From Emticicia sp051209875 (lineage in GTDB: Bacteria > Bacteroidota > Bacteroidia > Cytophagales > Spirosomataceae), in NCBI RefSeq assembly GCF_051209875.1, contig NZ_JBNTQY010000001.1, positions 3,162,001 to 3,226,000 of the forward strand: DNA of 64,000 nt. Reading direction: 5' to 3'. Below, piece by piece: positions 8,286 to 16,620 of this stretch. Positions within the stretch are counted from its first letter, which is position 1, and the number at the start of each line of letters is the position of its first letter. The notes beneath the pieces were generated by a model. It was not told the origin of the DNA. It did no database searches and worked only from the letters and a program-made list of their open reading frames with translations. Both the position numbers and the translations under genes were made by a program.

Positions 8286-9581
8286 ATGTCTAAAATGATA
8301 ATTAAAAATTTCGTTTTTTTAGGTGTTTTAATCCTTTTTCTACTATCAGAGGCATTGGTTTTTGCACAAAAAAGAGAAAAACCAAGAATACTGATTAGTA
8401 CAGACATTGGTGGCACTGACCCAGATGATAATCAGTCAATGATTCATTTGATGATGTATTCCGACTTGTTTCAAGTTGAAGGCTTGATTTCTTCACCTTT
8501 CGGAAAAGGTAGAAAAAAAGACCTATTAGATATGATTGATTTGTACGAAAAAGATTTTATAAAATTGAAAAAATATAATGCTAAATTATCAAGCCCCCAA
8601 GCTTTGCGAGCAGTTTGTAAGCAAGGTGAGATAGATTCTGCCCCGTATCAAGGATTTCGAAAATCATCTGAAGGCTCTGAGTGGATTATCAAATGTGCAA
8701 AAAAGAAGTCGAATCAAGTGCTATGGGTATTGGTTTGGGGTGGAATAGAAGATTTGGCTCAAGCCTTGCACGATGCTCCTGAAATTGAGAATAAAATAAG
8801 GGTGTTTTGGATTGGTGGCCCAAATAAAAAATGGAGCATTAATGCCTATTCTTATATAGTCGAACATCACCCAAACCTTTGGATAATAGAGTCTAATGCC
8901 ACGTATCGAGGTTGGTTTATGGAAGAAGAAAATGCCCCTGCCAACATGCACGAAGGTGCATATTATGAAAACTTCATCAAAGGACATGGAGAAATGGGAA
9001 AAGACTTTATCAAATATTACAAAGGTCATATAAAAATGGGTGATACACCTTCATTAGCATATTTGATGAAAGGAAACCCCGACAATCCAAAGGGTGAAAG
9101 TTGGGGTGGGCAATACATCCCCATTGCTTACAGTTCAAGGTATATTTTTGAAAGAAACACCACAAAAGATGATAATTTCCCTGCTTATGGTTTAGTGGAA
9201 TGGAGGTTTAAAGGCCCCAATATTAAGATTCCGTCCGATTCTGCTTGTTTTACTTTTGAAATACAAAAACAGGAATGGCCAGGGTATTATCTTGGAAAAG
9301 GTATATATGGCGTTCGTTATTCTTCAAAAAAGCCAGAAGTAGGTTCATACATCACTCATAGTAAAATCAAAGATTTAGACGGGCAAAAAGGCGAATACAC
9401 CAGTACTTCACCTTGGCCAGGTATGCACAACAAAGATGATTTTAAAGTTGGTAAAAATTGGTACACCGATTTATCAAATTCCGAATATTTTCTTGATGGA
9501 CAGCAAGGAGCCAAAACAATTTCAAAGTTCAGAAAAGAATATCTGAGCGACTGGGCAAAACGGTGGAAAAGTTTAGAATAA
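8286..9581 (+). CDS. DUF1593 nucleoside-hydrolase-like exported protein, short form
   Basis: A 431-residue exported protein; signal peptide ends near LVFAQ. The N-terminal Asp-rich motif is STDIGGTDPDDNQSM, closest of the three paralogues to the nucleoside-hydrolase calcium motif, followed by VLVWGGIEDLAQAL. It lacks the PKD/cadherin-like C-terminal domain with ATDPDGN seen in the other two and ends in a divergent tail rich in Trp, Tyr and Lys. It is 33 bp downstream of the esterase and 39 bp upstream of the third paralogue, so the three are probably co-transcribed. Substrate unknown; hydrolysis of a furanoside is an inference from the fold. Confidence 0.83.
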   Translation: MSKMIIKNFVFLGVLILFLLSEALVFAQKREKPRILISTDIGGTDPDDNQSMIHLMMYSDLFQVEGLISSPFGKGRKKDLLDMIDLYEKDFIKLKKYNAKLSSPQALRAVCKQGEIDSAPYQGFRKSSEGSEWIIKCAKKKSNQVLWVLVWGGIEDLAQALHDAPEIENKIRVFWIGGPNKKWSINAYSYIVEHHPNLWIIESNATYRGWFMEEENAPANMHEGAYYENFIKGHGEMGKDFIKYYKGHIKMGDTPSLAYLMKGNPDNPKGESWGGQYIPIAYSSRYIFERNTTKDDNFPAYGLVEWRFKGPNIKIPSDSACFTFEIQKQEWPGYYLGKGIYGVRYSSKKPEVGSYITHSKIKDLDGQKGEYTSTSPWPGMHNKDDFKVGKNWYTDLSNSEYFLDGQQGAKTISKFRKEYLSDWAKRWKSLE

Positions 9582-9620
9582 TCTCATTTTTTTTATAAAA
9601 CTCAACCTTATCTTTTTTCC

Positions 9621-11036
9621 ATGAAAATTTTTAAAATATTTATCATCTTAGCTCTTTGTCAATTTTTTGTTGAAAAAGTTATTGGGCAAAGTACAAAACC
9701 AAGAGTAATCGTTTTGACAGATATTGAAAACGAACCCGATGATGCCATGTCAACGGTACGTTTTCTTACTTACTCCAATCAATTTGATATAGAAGGACTC
9801 ATTGCCACTACATCCATTCACCAAAAAAATAAAGTAGCTTCGTGGAGGCTCAAAGAAATTGTTGAAGCCTATGGAAAAGTGCAACCCAATCTTTCACTTC
9901 ACGAAGAAGGCTACCAAAGTGCTGAAAAACTTCTTTCACTCATAAAAGATGGACGACCCAACTATGGCATGCAGGCAGTTGGTAATGGTATGGATTCTGA
10001 CGGTTCAGAGCTGATCATAAAATCAGTTGACCGAGCCGATTCTCGTCCTGTTTGGGTATTAGTTTGGGGAGGGCCCAATTGCCTTGCCCAAGCATTATGG
10101 AAAGTAAAAAATACCAGAAATGCCAAAGAAATAGAAAAGTTTGTTGCAAAACTAAGAGTTTATACCATTTCTGACCAAGATGATAGTGGCCCGTGGCTCA
10201 GAAAGACTTTTCCAGAATTATTTTATATTGCCAGTCCAGGCTTTCATGCTCTGGGTGGTTACCACTATGCTACTTGGACAGGCATCAGTGGTGACAAATT
10301 TCATGGTCGTTTTGCTGGTGGTAACTTTTCAACTGTCACTAACACTTGGCTCGATAAACATATTCGGTCTAAAGGCCCTTTAGGCAAACAATATCCTTTT
10401 GCTACATTTTTAATGGAAGGAGACTCTCCAAGTTTTATGTATTTAATTAATAATGGTCTTGGAAATTCTGAGCATCCAAACTGGGGAAGCTGGGGTGGTA
10501 GATACGAATTTTATCAACCACGCACCGAAAAATGGTTTTTAGAACCAGAAACTCGCCCTCTTTATACCAACGCCGAAGATGAAGTCTTTGGTGTCGACAG
10601 TAGTTGGCACACAAGCAATAAAGCGACTATCTGGCGTTGGCGTGATGCCTTTCAGAATGATTTTGAAGCCCGAATGGACTGGACTATTAAACCTTACAAA
10701 GAGGCAAACCACCCTCCTTTTGTTAAAATTAATAATGAAAAATACATCAAAGCCAAAGTGGGAGATAAAATTAATTTGAGTGCCGAAGGTTCAACAGACC
10801 CAGATGGAAACATACTTTCTTACAAGTGGTTTTACTATCCTGAAGTTGGTACTTTTTCTATCTCTACTGCACGTACGGGAAATCCACTAAAAATCGAAGA
10901 TGCAGACAAAGAAAAAGCATGGTTTAGAGTTCCCCAAAGCACTCGATTAGGCACTATTCACATTATTTTGGCCGTTACTGACAATGGTATTCCTTCTCTT
11001 ACTCGATATGAACGAATCATTGTTGATGTGCAATAA
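9621..11036 (+). CDS. DUF1593 nucleoside-hydrolase-like exported protein (Sde182-type)
   Basis: A 471-residue exported protein with a signal peptide ending near VIGQ. The Asp motif is LTDIENEPDDAMS, followed by VLVWGGPNCLAQAL and, in the middle, HGRFAGGNF and GDSPSFMYLINNGLG, which it shares with the 4552-6069 protein. The last about 95 residues form the Sde182-type beta domain (STDPDGNILSYKWF ... RYERIIVDV). It is the last gene of the rightward operon and is followed by a strong hairpin at 11087-11112. Domain order and length match the paralogue in the opposite operon more than its direct neighbour. Confidence 0.85.
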   Translation: MKIFKIFIILALCQFFVEKVIGQSTKPRVIVLTDIENEPDDAMSTVRFLTYSNQFDIEGLIATTSIHQKNKVASWRLKEIVEAYGKVQPNLSLHEEGYQSAEKLLSLIKDGRPNYGMQAVGNGMDSDGSELIIKSVDRADSRPVWVLVWGGPNCLAQALWKVKNTRNAKEIEKFVAKLRVYTISDQDDSGPWLRKTFPELFYIASPGFHALGGYHYATWTGISGDKFHGRFAGGNFSTVTNTWLDKHIRSKGPLGKQYPFATFLMEGDSPSFMYLINNGLGNSEHPNWGSWGGRYEFYQPRTEKWFLEPETRPLYTNAEDEVFGVDSSWHTSNKATIWRWRDAFQNDFEARMDWTIKPYKEANHPPFVKINNEKYIKAKVGDKINLSAEGSTDPDGNILSYKWFYYPEVGTFSISTARTGNPLKIEDADKEKAWFRVPQSTRLGTIHIILAVTDNGIPSLTRYERIIVDVQ

Positions 11037-11086
11037 GTCAAGAGCTTTCTCTACCAAAAGTTGGACTTTAAAAATATCTAAAATCT

Positions 11087-11112
11087 GAAGATAGAAGCCT
11101 ACTTCTATCTTC
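11087..11112. terminator. Bidirectional terminator hairpin
   Basis: A perfect 11-bp stem, GAAGATAGAAG at 11087-11097 and CTTCTATCTTC at 11102-11112, with a 4-base loop, followed on the plus strand by a short T-rich run. It lies between two convergent genes (ends at 11036 and 11119). Confidence 0.75.
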
Positions 11113-11118
11113 ATTTTC

Positions 11119-13614
11119 TTATCTACTTACAACAATTTTTTGAGAGAAATTTCCTTTATCGCTATTTAACACAAGTAGATAAACTCCTTCTTGGAACGAA
11201 CTACAATCAACCGTAATATTATAAACGCCTGACTCTTTCTCAGATTCATCAATAATGTACATAAGTGGCTTTCTACCTTTCATATCTGATAAAAGCAAAC
11301 TCATCTTGGTTGATTCTTTTAGCTCAAATTCAACATTTATCATTGAGGAAACTGGATTTGGATAAGCATTGATACTTACATTTTGAATTTTTAATTCTTT
11401 TTTTTCATTTATTATAGTTATCTCTTCTTTTGTAGCTTGTATTTGGTCTTCATTTGCGGCGACATTATCTTGCTCAATTGCCAATTTATTATTGTTGGAA
11501 CTGCAAATATATGCTTTGAAAGTACTACCATAAGGAACTCTTAATCCACCTATTCCTCCATTTTTACGAACAGATGATTCAATTTTTATTACTTTTCCAG
11601 CTTCTAAGATTAGACTTGAATTTGGCTTAACTTGCATTAAACCAACATATAAATCGCCAGTGAAATTAAAATTACAAGTAGATAAAAAAAGTTTATTCGA
11701 GGAGTTTGAGATAATTCCCGATGCGGCATAAAAGCCTGAATAATTATTATCAGCCGTCATAGCGATACCACAAACCATTTGCCCTACTGGCGTTGAGCAA
11801 GGTGTTGGAGAAGTTGCTAGTTGAGCAGGTAATAAGGGATTGCTTATCCCCACTGCAGCAAAAGCATTTTTCACTGTTGCAAGCTCTTTAGAATTAGCAC
11901 CATAAATTTCTTCTGTAGCTTTGATAGCAGCAATTCTAAAATCCAAAAATTCACTTTGAGCACTCAAATATTGGGTTTCTGTACGATATACTATTTTGGC
12001 AGCACTCATTATTCCAATGCCAGTTATGGCATAACTTACACCAAAATCATTTGTTCCATTCCCTCCTTGTGAAACCAAATAGTACCAATGATTAATCACA
12101 CCGCTATTGAGATGAACACCTCCATGATCATACACCATATTCCAATTCCAATACTTTCCTCTATAAGTATCAGGATTTCCTTTGGCGTTAGGGGTGGCCA
12201 TATTTCTAAAACCAGTATGACTGCCTAAATCAAAATCTTCACCAATAAGCCAAGTTTTTTTATTTGGATAATAAAAATATTCAATTGTCGCTCCCCAAAT
12301 ATCACTTAATGCTTCATTTAAAGCTCCTGATTCTCCTTCATAGATTAAATTAGCAGAATTTTGACAAAATCCATGTCCTAATTCATGTGAAACTACATCT
12401 TGTGAAACAAGCGGGTCATAGTTAATATTGTCACCATCACCATAAAACATCTCCTCTCCAGACCAAAAAGCATTAACATAGTTTTCACCTAAACCTTTCA
12501 AATAATGCACATAACTCCTAAGTTTATAACCATTTCCATCGATGCTATTGCGGTTAAAGATATTTTTAAAAAAATCATAGGTATTTTGAGTACCAATATG
12601 AACATCAAATGCAGCATTATCTTTATTCTTATTTACTTTTGTTGTCCAATTATTATCCGTACTAGTAAAATCAGTGGCATTTGCAATATTAAAATTAACA
12701 TCTCCACTTGTTAGATTCCCCACATTAAACGTTTCTATTCCCTTTCCTCTGCTATAATCACGCAATCGGTATGTGTTTGTGTTGTAAGTTAAATCAATTA
12801 TACTTGTTTGATTGCCAGCATAACGAGTTGGTAGTGAAGCATTTGTTTGTGCTACTACCTTAATATTTTTTTCAATATCTTTTGCCTCAATCTTTACTTT
12901 TTTATCAAATTGGTATTTAGTCTTTGTGCTATTTTTTGAAAAACAATCATGTAAAATTGCATTAGAAAACAAAATATTCCCATTATTTGCATCTACAAAA
13001 ACTAAATTTCGTTGTAATGGTTTTGAAGAAAAAATATTGAATTTATAGGCTAAATGTGGTTCGCTATTGATCTGAATAAATACTAATTCACCTACTAAAT
13101 CTTTACGTATAAAGTTTGATGAGATAATCGAATTACGCTCCAATCCTTGATAAATAGTTAAATAATTAAGAGCAAATTCCAAGGCATTAGTGTTATTTAT
13201 ATTCGGAGTAGTGCTTGTATTTAGCTCTATCGGTGTATATTTTCCATTTATGACAGTTACATTATCAGCTTTTGTATGAACAGTATAAGTACTAAATTCT
13301 ACCTTAATATCTTTAAAATATTGTTGATATTTCCGATGACGAAAACCTAATTCGTCGGCTTCTTGGTTGATTAGTTTAAATTGAATATAAGCATTTGGTT
13401 GAAGTTTGTTTTGTAAAATGTTCAAATCATCTTGAATATTTTTTGATAAATTATCAGTATTTGATACATTTTCAGCATCCTTGAATTCAATAAATGATGG
13501 ATTGCCATTTTTATCGACATATCTTTTTTCGATTTGAGCATCGGCCAATTGACCTAAAAACAAAATACACAAAATATAAACTAATCGTGATGGATAAAGG
13601 CTAAAAGTTTTCAT
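11119..13614 (-). CDS. Secreted M4 (thermolysin-like) metalloprotease with T9SS sorting domain
   Basis: An 831-residue protease. Order: signal peptide (about 1-26, ending ADAQ), FTP/PepSY-like propeptide (about 30-230), M4 catalytic domain (about 265-590), a middle region (about 595-725), and a C-terminal T9SS type A sorting domain (about 745-831; INAYPNPVSS ... GVYLLVLNSD ... KIVVSR). The zinc site is HELGH (His410, Glu411, His414) with the third ligand Glu434 in GALNEALSD, and HLNSGVINHW supplies the later active-site His. The propeptide should inhibit until export; the sorting domain predicts passage through the T9SS and surface attachment or release. Single gene, not in an operon. Confidence 0.93.
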   Translation of the reverse strand: MKTFSLYPSRLVYILCILFLGQLADAQIEKRYVDKNGNPSFIEFKDAENVSNTDNLSKNIQDDLNILQNKLQPNAYIQFKLINQEADELGFRHRKYQQYFKDIKVEFSTYTVHTKADNVTVINGKYTPIELNTSTTPNINNTNALEFALNYLTIYQGLERNSIISSNFIRKDLVGELVFIQINSEPHLAYKFNIFSSKPLQRNLVFVDANNGNILFSNAILHDCFSKNSTKTKYQFDKKVKIEAKDIEKNIKVVAQTNASLPTRYAGNQTSIIDLTYNTNTYRLRDYSRGKGIETFNVGNLTSGDVNFNIANATDFTSTDNNWTTKVNKNKDNAAFDVHIGTQNTYDFFKNIFNRNSIDGNGYKLRSYVHYLKGLGENYVNAFWSGEEMFYGDGDNINYDPLVSQDVVSHELGHGFCQNSANLIYEGESGALNEALSDIWGATIEYFYYPNKKTWLIGEDFDLGSHTGFRNMATPNAKGNPDTYRGKYWNWNMVYDHGGVHLNSGVINHWYYLVSQGGNGTNDFGVSYAITGIGIMSAAKIVYRTETQYLSAQSEFLDFRIAAIKATEEIYGANSKELATVKNAFAAVGISNPLLPAQLATSPTPCSTPVGQMVCGIAMTADNNYSGFYAASGIISNSSNKLFLSTCNFNFTGDLYVGLMQVKPNSSLILEAGKVIKIESSVRKNGGIGGLRVPYGSTFKAYICSSNNNKLAIEQDNVAANEDQIQATKEEITIINEKKELKIQNVSINAYPNPVSSMINVEFELKESTKMSLLLSDMKGRKPLMYIIDESEKESGVYNITVDCSSFQEGVYLLVLNSDKGNFSQKIVVSR

Positions 13615-13705
13615 GGCTATAATTATATTGAGATTTTGATAAAAAATTAAGCTAAACTCGTTCTCAGTAAATGGTGTGTTTGATTGCGATTTCTACCCAT
13701 AATTT

Positions 13706-14710
13706 TTAATTATTTGCACAGGTTTCATGATTTTGTTTCTTTTCTAAGTGTTTTATTTTGGAAGATAATTGGTTGATCCTCTCTTCATGTTGAATGATGT
13801 AGAGTGTTAATTCTTCAATTTTTTGAAGGTGTTTTGCAGCAATTTCTCCTAAATTGATACCCTTATCAATCACCTCATTTGAAGTGGGCATGTCTGGTAA
13901 ATGTTTGTATTTACTGATATAGCGTTTAAGATTCGGAATGCTTTTTAGTTGGTAATTTTTATCAAAAACGAAGTCTGCCCAGTTGACTGAAGTTTTGGGC
14001 GTTACAACAATCTGTTCAGTTAAAATTCCATCTTCAACGAATAACTTGTAGCCCAATGGTGCTGAAGAAATTCCTGTACCAATAATCACCCCTCCCTTGT
14101 TTGGATTAATAATATTATCTGTTCCTATTTTGGCAGTTGGCCACGAGGAAGGATTTGCAGTACCACTATTTCCATCAGTATTATTTGCAATACATGTCAC
14201 TGAAAAATAACGAGCGATAATTGACCCCTGGGTTCCTAAAATATAAGCTTTTTCATTATTTTTCCATTGCATGGCACTTGCACCAAAGGGCGAGTTCTTT
14301 GTATAAATAAAAAGCCCATTTGATTCAACTTTTATTTGAAATACTTGATTATCAGGGTCATCGAAGCTACTTTTCAATAGTATTTTGTTGGTAAGTGCTT
14401 CTTTGCTTAAATATTTCCCGTCATAAGTTTTAATAGTGAAGAATGAGTTGTTGGGGACTGGAGCATTTTCAACTTTGAATGTGCTGGTCTTAATATCTGC
14501 TACTGTTGCACGACCATAAACATATTGTACGTCAGTATTTGGATTATAATCTAAGTAGCTATTATTAACCATAAATTGATAACAATTTCCGGAAACAATT
14601 TGCCCATAGGTTCGAATTAATAATAAGCAATAAAAAATCAAGGTAAAAATCCATGATTTAAATAAAATAGCCTTAGATAAAACTGCGTCAAAACTTAATT
14701 GAGTTTTCAT
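13706..14710 (-). CDS. Exported protein with trefoil-like N-terminal half and coiled-coil tail-fibre-like C terminus
   Basis: A 334-residue protein with a likely signal peptide or anchor (hydrophobic about 17-36). Residues about 40-170 look like a ricin/fascin-type beta-trefoil (GNCYQFMVNNSYLDYN, TIKTYDGKYLS, FTYTK-like repeats). The C-terminal about 110 residues match a motif common in Bacteroidota tail-fibre-like proteins: NWADFVFDKNYQL, HLPDMPTSNEV, KGINLGEIAAKHLQKIEELTLY, ending in a heptad coiled coil and CANN. That module probably trimerises. Function unknown; surface binding or adhesion is a guess. Cys/Asn at the extreme C terminus are not a known sorting signal. Confidence 0.7.
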   Translation of the reverse strand: MKTQLSFDAVLSKAILFKSWIFTLIFYCLLLIRTYGQIVSGNCYQFMVNNSYLDYNPNTDVQYVYGRATVADIKTSTFKVENAPVPNNSFFTIKTYDGKYLSKEALTNKILLKSSFDDPDNQVFQIKVESNGLFIYTKNSPFGASAMQWKNNEKAYILGTQGSIIARYFSVTCIANNTDGNSGTANPSSWPTAKIGTDNIINPNKGGVIIGTGISSAPLGYKLFVEDGILTEQIVVTPKTSVNWADFVFDKNYQLKSIPNLKRYISKYKHLPDMPTSNEVIDKGINLGEIAAKHLQKIEELTLYIIQHEERINQLSSKIKHLEKKQNHETCANN

Positions 14711-15074
14711 GACCTTAAATGTTTAAGTGAAAAATAATCTTTATAACTTGTACAAAGATTAAATATTAACTTAAAAGCATGTTAAGGGTAAATGATAGCT
14801 TCTTTTAAATTTAGTGAATTTACTAGGTATAAAAGAAGCTTGAAGACTACTATAAAGGCAAGTATATTTTAGAAGAATTTATATGATAAATCCCCATATA
14901 TAACTGATAATCAATTACTTAAGAAAAAAAATACATTCTTCAGTTGATTAAAGAAAAGTATTAAACATCATAACCTAAAAAAACGATTGAATAATATTCA
15001 AAGGAAGAAATAGTAAATCAAGGGACTCAAATCATCCCCTAATAGCAATTTTGTAGAAACAAGATTATTTGATT
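14711..15074. other. Intergenic region without a gene
   Basis: No credible coding frame was seen. It contains an inverted repeat, AGCTTCTTTTA at 14797-14807 and TAAAAGAAGCT at 14830-14840 (11 of 11, 22-base loop). It also holds a TGATAATCAATTACTTA word around 14908-14925 that recurs in other gaps of the window. The promoter of the 13706-14710 gene should lie at the left end. Confidence 0.6.
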
Positions 15075-16538
15075 TTAAAACTGGAAATATATAAATTGTG
15101 CAGGTTTATCAAACACTCCCAAAAGAAAGAAAAGCATAATAAATACCACATAGATTCCCCAACGAAGGATTAGTGGTTGGCTGGCAATAATTCTTCTCAT
15201 ACTTTTATCTCGCTGAATATAGTGAATTATTTCCATCAAGATGATAAGAGCTATCGCAATACAAAACTCAAATAAAGTTTGATTAAGAAATACATTTTTT
15301 GATACATAATCAAACTTAAATAATTCAGCAATGGTAGGTAAATTGGTAAATAAATGGGTAATTAAATGCCAACATTGGCTCATTTCAAGGTAATTACCTC
15401 TAAAAAAGATCCAAGCAAAAGCAACTAATGCAAATGTAATCGAAGCTTGAATTGTCTTAAATAAAAAGGGGATTTTATTAATTCCAGTAATTTTATTGAT
15501 ATAATCTCTTGGTTTTTGAGTCAAAATCGCTCCTATTAAATAAATGCCATGCAAAGCTCCCCAAATAATAAAATTCCAATTTGCTCCATGCCAAAGGCCA
15601 CTCATGGTAAAAACAAAAAACAAATTAAAATATCTTCGGTAAACATTTACTCGATTTCCACCCAAGGGAATGTATAAATAATCTCGAAACCATGTAGAAA
15701 GTGAAATATGCCATCTCCGCCAAAACTCTGAAATGCTTTTCGAAAAGTAAGGTCGATCGAAGTTTTTCATTAACTTAAAACCCATTACTTCAGCCGTTCC
15801 AAGAGCAATATCTGAATAACCAGAAAAATCACAAAAAATTTGAAAAGAAAAGAAAATTGTTGCTACTATAATTGGTAGTCCTTGGTGCTGGGTTGGGCTA
15901 TCATAAACTTGATTGACAAAAATTGCCAAACGATCGGCAATCACTACTTTTTTAAAAAGTCCCCAACCAATCAGTTGCAATCCACTCACAACTCGTTGAT
16001 AATCAAACACTTTTACTTCATAAAACTGTGGTAATACGTTTTGTGGTCTTTCGATTGGCCCAGCCACCAACTGCGGATAAAACATCACATAAAGGGCATA
16101 TAAGCCAAAATGTCGTTCGGCTTTTTGATTACCACGATACACTTCAATCGTATAACTCATGGCTTGAAAAGTGTGAAAAGACAAACCTATGGGTAGTACA
16201 AAATCTAACAATTTATAATGAGCTATATTGGCTTGAGCTAAAGCAAAAATAGCAAAATTAGTATATTTAAAGAATGCCAAAACGCCAATATTAGCAACCA
16301 AACTCATAATCAAATACCATTTTCTCTGCCTACCTTCTGACTTTTCAATCAGTAATCCTGCATAATAATCAACAACAATAGTGAAGCCCAGAATTAGTAA
16401 ATATTCAGGTCTAAAAGCCATATAAAAAACACAACTTGCTACCAATAACCACCACCAACGATGCTTGTGTTTCAAAACAAAGTAAACGAGTGTAACAATT
16501 GGAAAGAATATGACAAATTCTATTGAATTAAAAAGCAT
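15075..16538 (-). CDS. MBOAT-family membrane O-acyltransferase (AlgI-like)
   Basis: A 487-residue polytopic membrane protein with at least ten hydrophobic segments. Family signatures are RRWHISLSTWFRDYLYIPLGG and SGLWHGANWNFIIWGALHG; the second holds the conserved histidine. AlgI-type MBOATs move acyl groups from the cytoplasm across the membrane for O-acylation of an exopolysaccharide, with an SGNH partner finishing the transfer. The gene just upstream (16621-17655) is such a partner. A longer reading from 16583 is open, but the family starts MLFNSIEFVIFF, so the ATG at 16536-16538 is chosen. Confidence 0.93.
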   Translation of the reverse strand: MLFNSIEFVIFFPIVTLVYFVLKHKHRWWWLLVASCVFYMAFRPEYLLILGFTIVVDYYAGLLIEKSEGRQRKWYLIMSLVANIGVLAFFKYTNFAIFALAQANIAHYKLLDFVLPIGLSFHTFQAMSYTIEVYRGNQKAERHFGLYALYVMFYPQLVAGPIERPQNVLPQFYEVKVFDYQRVVSGLQLIGWGLFKKVVIADRLAIFVNQVYDSPTQHQGLPIIVATIFFSFQIFCDFSGYSDIALGTAEVMGFKLMKNFDRPYFSKSISEFWRRWHISLSTWFRDYLYIPLGGNRVNVYRRYFNLFFVFTMSGLWHGANWNFIIWGALHGIYLIGAILTQKPRDYINKITGINKIPFLFKTIQASITFALVAFAWIFFRGNYLEMSQCWHLITHLFTNLPTIAELFKFDYVSKNVFLNQTLFEFCIAIALIILMEIIHYIQRDKSMRRIIASQPLILRWGIYVVFIMLFFLLGVFDKPAQFIYFQF

Positions 16539-16620
16539 AGATTTTACTGAAAATTGGTTATTGGACAAAAAAAATATAAACAACTGATCATCAATTATTT
16601 ATCTATCCAAATGAATCAAG

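Noticed and set aside
1..11036. Firm assignment of the sugar locus to the sulfo-transketolase pathway
   Set aside because: A split transketolase and an isomerase fit, but no sulfo-sugar-specific gene (sulfoquinovosidase, sulfonate exporter, sulfolactaldehyde enzymes) is present in the window.
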